Below, piece by piece: positions 61,765-64,000 of a stretch of 64,000 nt of DNA. The notes beneath the pieces were generated by a model. The model worked only from the letters and a program-made list of their open reading frames with translations. It did no database searches and was not told where the DNA came from. Position 1 is the first letter of the stretch; each line of letters starts with the position of its first letter. This stretch comes from Quillaja saponaria. Taxonomy: Eukaryota; Streptophyta; Magnoliopsida; Fabales; Quillajaceae. The stretch is taken from contig CM055606.1 of NCBI GenBank assembly GCA_029379385.1, positions 1,736,001 to 1,800,000 on the forward strand. Reading direction: 5' to 3'. The position numbers were made by a program, and so were the translations under genes.

Positions 61765-63340
61765 AAAGATTGTCAGTGTCCCTTGTAATAGTTTCTGACC
61801 GGCAGTGTGATAATGTTGTTTCTGTTCTAACTCGTATCGACCATGCGATTCAATGGCCTTTGGATAAAGATGAGGCTTTTGAAGCTCGATGATTCACATT
61901 AACGCATTGTTTCTTTACTCTTCGAGTTCCGGTAAATGGGTCGGTGGAAAATGAGGACAAGGTTCGAATTTTGAAATTTTGCTTCTTATTACTATTGATT
62001 TTATATGCTTCTGAATACTCTTCGATGTGTCAAATCGATTGGCATATGCATACAAATCAAAGACTTGGTTACTGGCAGTTGATTTACATTTGCTCAGGAT
62101 ATATAATATCTGGTTTTTACTTTCATATAGTAATATAATCATAAAAGTTGATGTTGTTTGAGTTTTTCCCAGAGAAAATAACCTATGGGATCCTTTAAGG
62201 GCCCATCAAGGTGTCTGGATTTTGCACAAGTTCCGTAGTAAACACTAAAGTGGGCAAGAAATTCTTTAGCCTTTTTCCTAAGAAATTGTCCTTGCTTCCA
62301 TGGATGGATTTAGTAAGTTATTTCATTTCATGCTCTCAGTTATTCTTCTTTGGCCTAATTTGCATACTTTGTACCCCGTGTAAATATGTATGACGCTGGT
62401 AGAAGGTGCTGTCCCCCTTCCCTCCCTTTTGTTTGATTTTTGCCGGGAGGAGGGGGTCGTTAAAGAGAAGGAGGAAATCTTTGCTATTATGATCTGATCT
62501 GCCTTCAATCGGTGAATGGTACAGGGTTTATTGTCGTTTTCCTGTTTTTTGCAATGTTATGGATTGAATCTATTCAAATGAGTTGATTTTGGAAATTCTT
62601 GTTTTTTGGATGCTCAGCCAATTCTGATAAGCGTCTTTTATTTTTAGTTGAAGTAAAATTTAAAGGAGAACATTAGGAGTGTACTATAGGTTTAAAGCAG
62701 GATTAGCAGCTGAAGTCAATAATTCATTAGTTGTTAAAATGAATAGAGGAACTAATAGCAAATGTGAGAGGCAAGTCAGGCAGTTGGATTGGGAATGAAA
62801 CTATCATGGAGGCCCTAGAGAAAAGCTAAGATGAAATGCATTCATGTGGCAAACCGCAAACCCAAGTTGTCAAATATGGCTGTTTGCCTTGTAACTTCCG
62901 ATTGTATGTATAGTAAGTAACAGAGGCATGATCTCGTACTCTGCCTTCTTTCTTGTGTGTTATTGTGCAGTCAAGGTCTGTGATGCTGTTGAAGGTGCTG
63001 GAAGAAATGTCATGTCTACCACATTGGTGGTGACCACTGGACTTGTTTCATATAGGTAAGTCACTCATTGTAAAATTTATTCCCCAATTGCATCATTATC
63101 ATCACCACCACCACTAGCCTCTGTATAATTACTAATATTAGTACAAGAGGGATGTTTTTAAGTTGTCACTTTATCAAGTCTATTAGTCATTTAGCCCCGG
63201 TGGCCCATAATGATAGCCTTATCTTGATTCCTGTACAATCAATACTCTCAATCCGAAGAGCTTGCTGAAACCTGTTAACTCTTGCTAAAGCTGCAGCTGA
63301 AGCGAATTCTGCTGAAATGAAGGCTAAATACAAGAAGTAA
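61765..63340 (+). pseudogene. ERD7-like senescence-domain protein, decayed fragments
   Basis: Pieces of a plant senescence/dehydration-associated protein are in order. 61780-61975 reads VSDRQCDNVVSVLTRIDHAI, QWPLDKDEAF, a stop, then CFFTLRVPVNGS (N-terminal part). 62205-62315 reads VSGFCTSSVVNTKVGKKFF and WMDL; 62970-63055 reads KVCDAVEGAGRNVMSTT and VVTTGLVSYR with a donor (senescence domain). 63285-63340 reads TLAKAAAEANSAEMKAKYKK and TAA, the C terminus. The segment normally lying between the last two, with the AAEATNEGLDAAGHA-type helix, is missing, and stops occur inside fragments. ERD7-type proteins associate with lipid droplets and membranes under stress and senescence. Introns are partly retained, so this is a decayed genomic copy. 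Confidence 0.8.
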
Positions 63341-63724
63341 TGGCAGTCTTCCCCTCCTAACCTACACCCTTTTTTGCTTTCTGTTCCCCCCTACCCCAGG
63401 GTTCTTTGGCTTCTTCTTTTTTAACTTGCTGAATGTGACATAACTAAGTACATCAATATTTGAAATAGATGATTTTGTATGAGCTAACACGTAAATTTTA
63501 CCAGCCATCATTGTATTTGAGTGGTCCAAGTATTGAGGTGTTTAAAAAGCCAAATATTCATGGTTGTTGAAATTCAAATTCCTTGTTATGTAAGGGATAC
63601 ATTTTATTCCTTACTGTCACTCCAATTCCTGAACATATAATGTTTAGTCACACAAACAGCTAAAATACACATTCGCCATATTCATGCTTTCCAACTCTTC
63701 TACCCCAGTCTTGGGCTGTGTCTC

Positions 63725-64000
63725 CTAATAACTAGTTTTGAATGGCTTATAAGTTCTCAGATCCAACAGCACTCCTGCCATGGATCCAACAGCAGCTGCC
63801 ATAGAAATGAAGAGGCATGTTACGCTAAGTATCTGTAGTCCAAACCACTGGTTCGTCAATCTTCCAATCTTCTTTTGGGAGATGTACATTTCAATTGGAA
63901 AATAAACTGTTAATGGCCAGAATCCAAAAGCTCCAAGTATTCCAACGACGTCGTTGAAGAAAGGCAAAAGCATGGCTATGATGGTTGTCAACAGTACAAA
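63725..64000 (-). CDS. Amino acid permease (AAP family), last exon, cut by the window edge
   Basis: The minus strand from the right edge reads FVLLTTIIAMLLPFFNDVVG, then FGFWPLTVYFPIEMYISQKK, LQILSVTCLFIS and AGVLLDLRTYKPFKTSY, then TAG at 63727-63725. This is the C-terminal part (about the last two or three membrane helices) of an AAP-type proton-coupled amino acid transporter of the plasma membrane. The ending KPFKTSY is usual for AAP2/3/4-like proteins. The rest lies beyond the window. No defect is visible in this part. Confidence 0.92.
   Translation of the reverse strand, partial: FVLLTTIIAMLLPFFNDVVGILGAFGFWPLTVYFPIEMYISQKKIGRLTNQWFGLQILSVTCLFISMAAAVGSMAGVLLDLRTYKPFKTSY

Overview
The window is nuclear DNA from a flowering plant, most likely a woody eudicot. 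It is AT-rich, genes have many GT-AG introns, and the proteins match angiosperm families: AUX/LAX auxin carrier, thaumatin-like protein, EXORDIUM-like, subtilase SBT1.6, amino acid permease. Plant Helitrons, an Au-type SINE and LTR retrotransposon remnants lie between the genes. I cannot name the species. No bacterial, viral or CRISPR-type system is present.

Layout. 1-1275 is LTR-like sequence. 1285-6100 and 7694-12412 are two copies of one roughly 4.8 kb segment. Each carries a gag-only LTR retrotransposon on the minus strand followed by a cold-shock-domain glycine-rich protein gene on the plus strand; copy 1 has an open frame and copy 2 is decayed. A LAX2-type auxin influx carrier lies at 13218-15891 (minus), with one extra base in its last exon and a GC splice donor. 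A GPI-anchored thaumatin-like protein is at 20724-22209 (plus) and tRNA-Glu(CTC) at 24008-24079. A broken MFS transporter (24693-26095, minus) and a broken EXORDIUM-like gene (32018-33110, minus) follow.

Next come an intact cyclophilin CYP21-1 (34523-37995, plus), a single-domain sulfurtransferase (38505-39296, minus), and a transposon-rich block at 40450-44609. That block holds a long inverted-repeat element interrupted by a fragment of plastid ycf1, then two tail-to-tail Helitrons, one with a smaller Helitron nested in it. An RPN10 pseudogene (44893-46870), an intact ADF gene (49643-50359) and a single-exon SBT1.6 subtilase (55421-57763) follow. Two possible solo LTRs, an Au SINE, an ERD7/senescence-domain pseudogene (61765-63340) and the 3' end of an AAP-type amino acid permease (63725 to the edge, minus) close the window.

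The genes do not form a pathway. The order MFS transporter - CYP21-1 - ADF - SBT1.6 matches, from memory, Arabidopsis At4g34950 to At4g34980, so this looks like conserved microsynteny expanded by transposons. Five genes or copies are clearly broken (second cold-shock copy, MFS, EXORDIUM-like, RPN10, ERD7-like). Single-base indels also affect otherwise intact LAX2, so assembly error should be excluded before calling that gene dead. I found no convincing undescribed system. The most unusual objects are the plastid fragment inside a fold-back transposon, the nested tail-to-tail Helitrons, and the segmental duplication that copied a retrotransposon together with a host gene.
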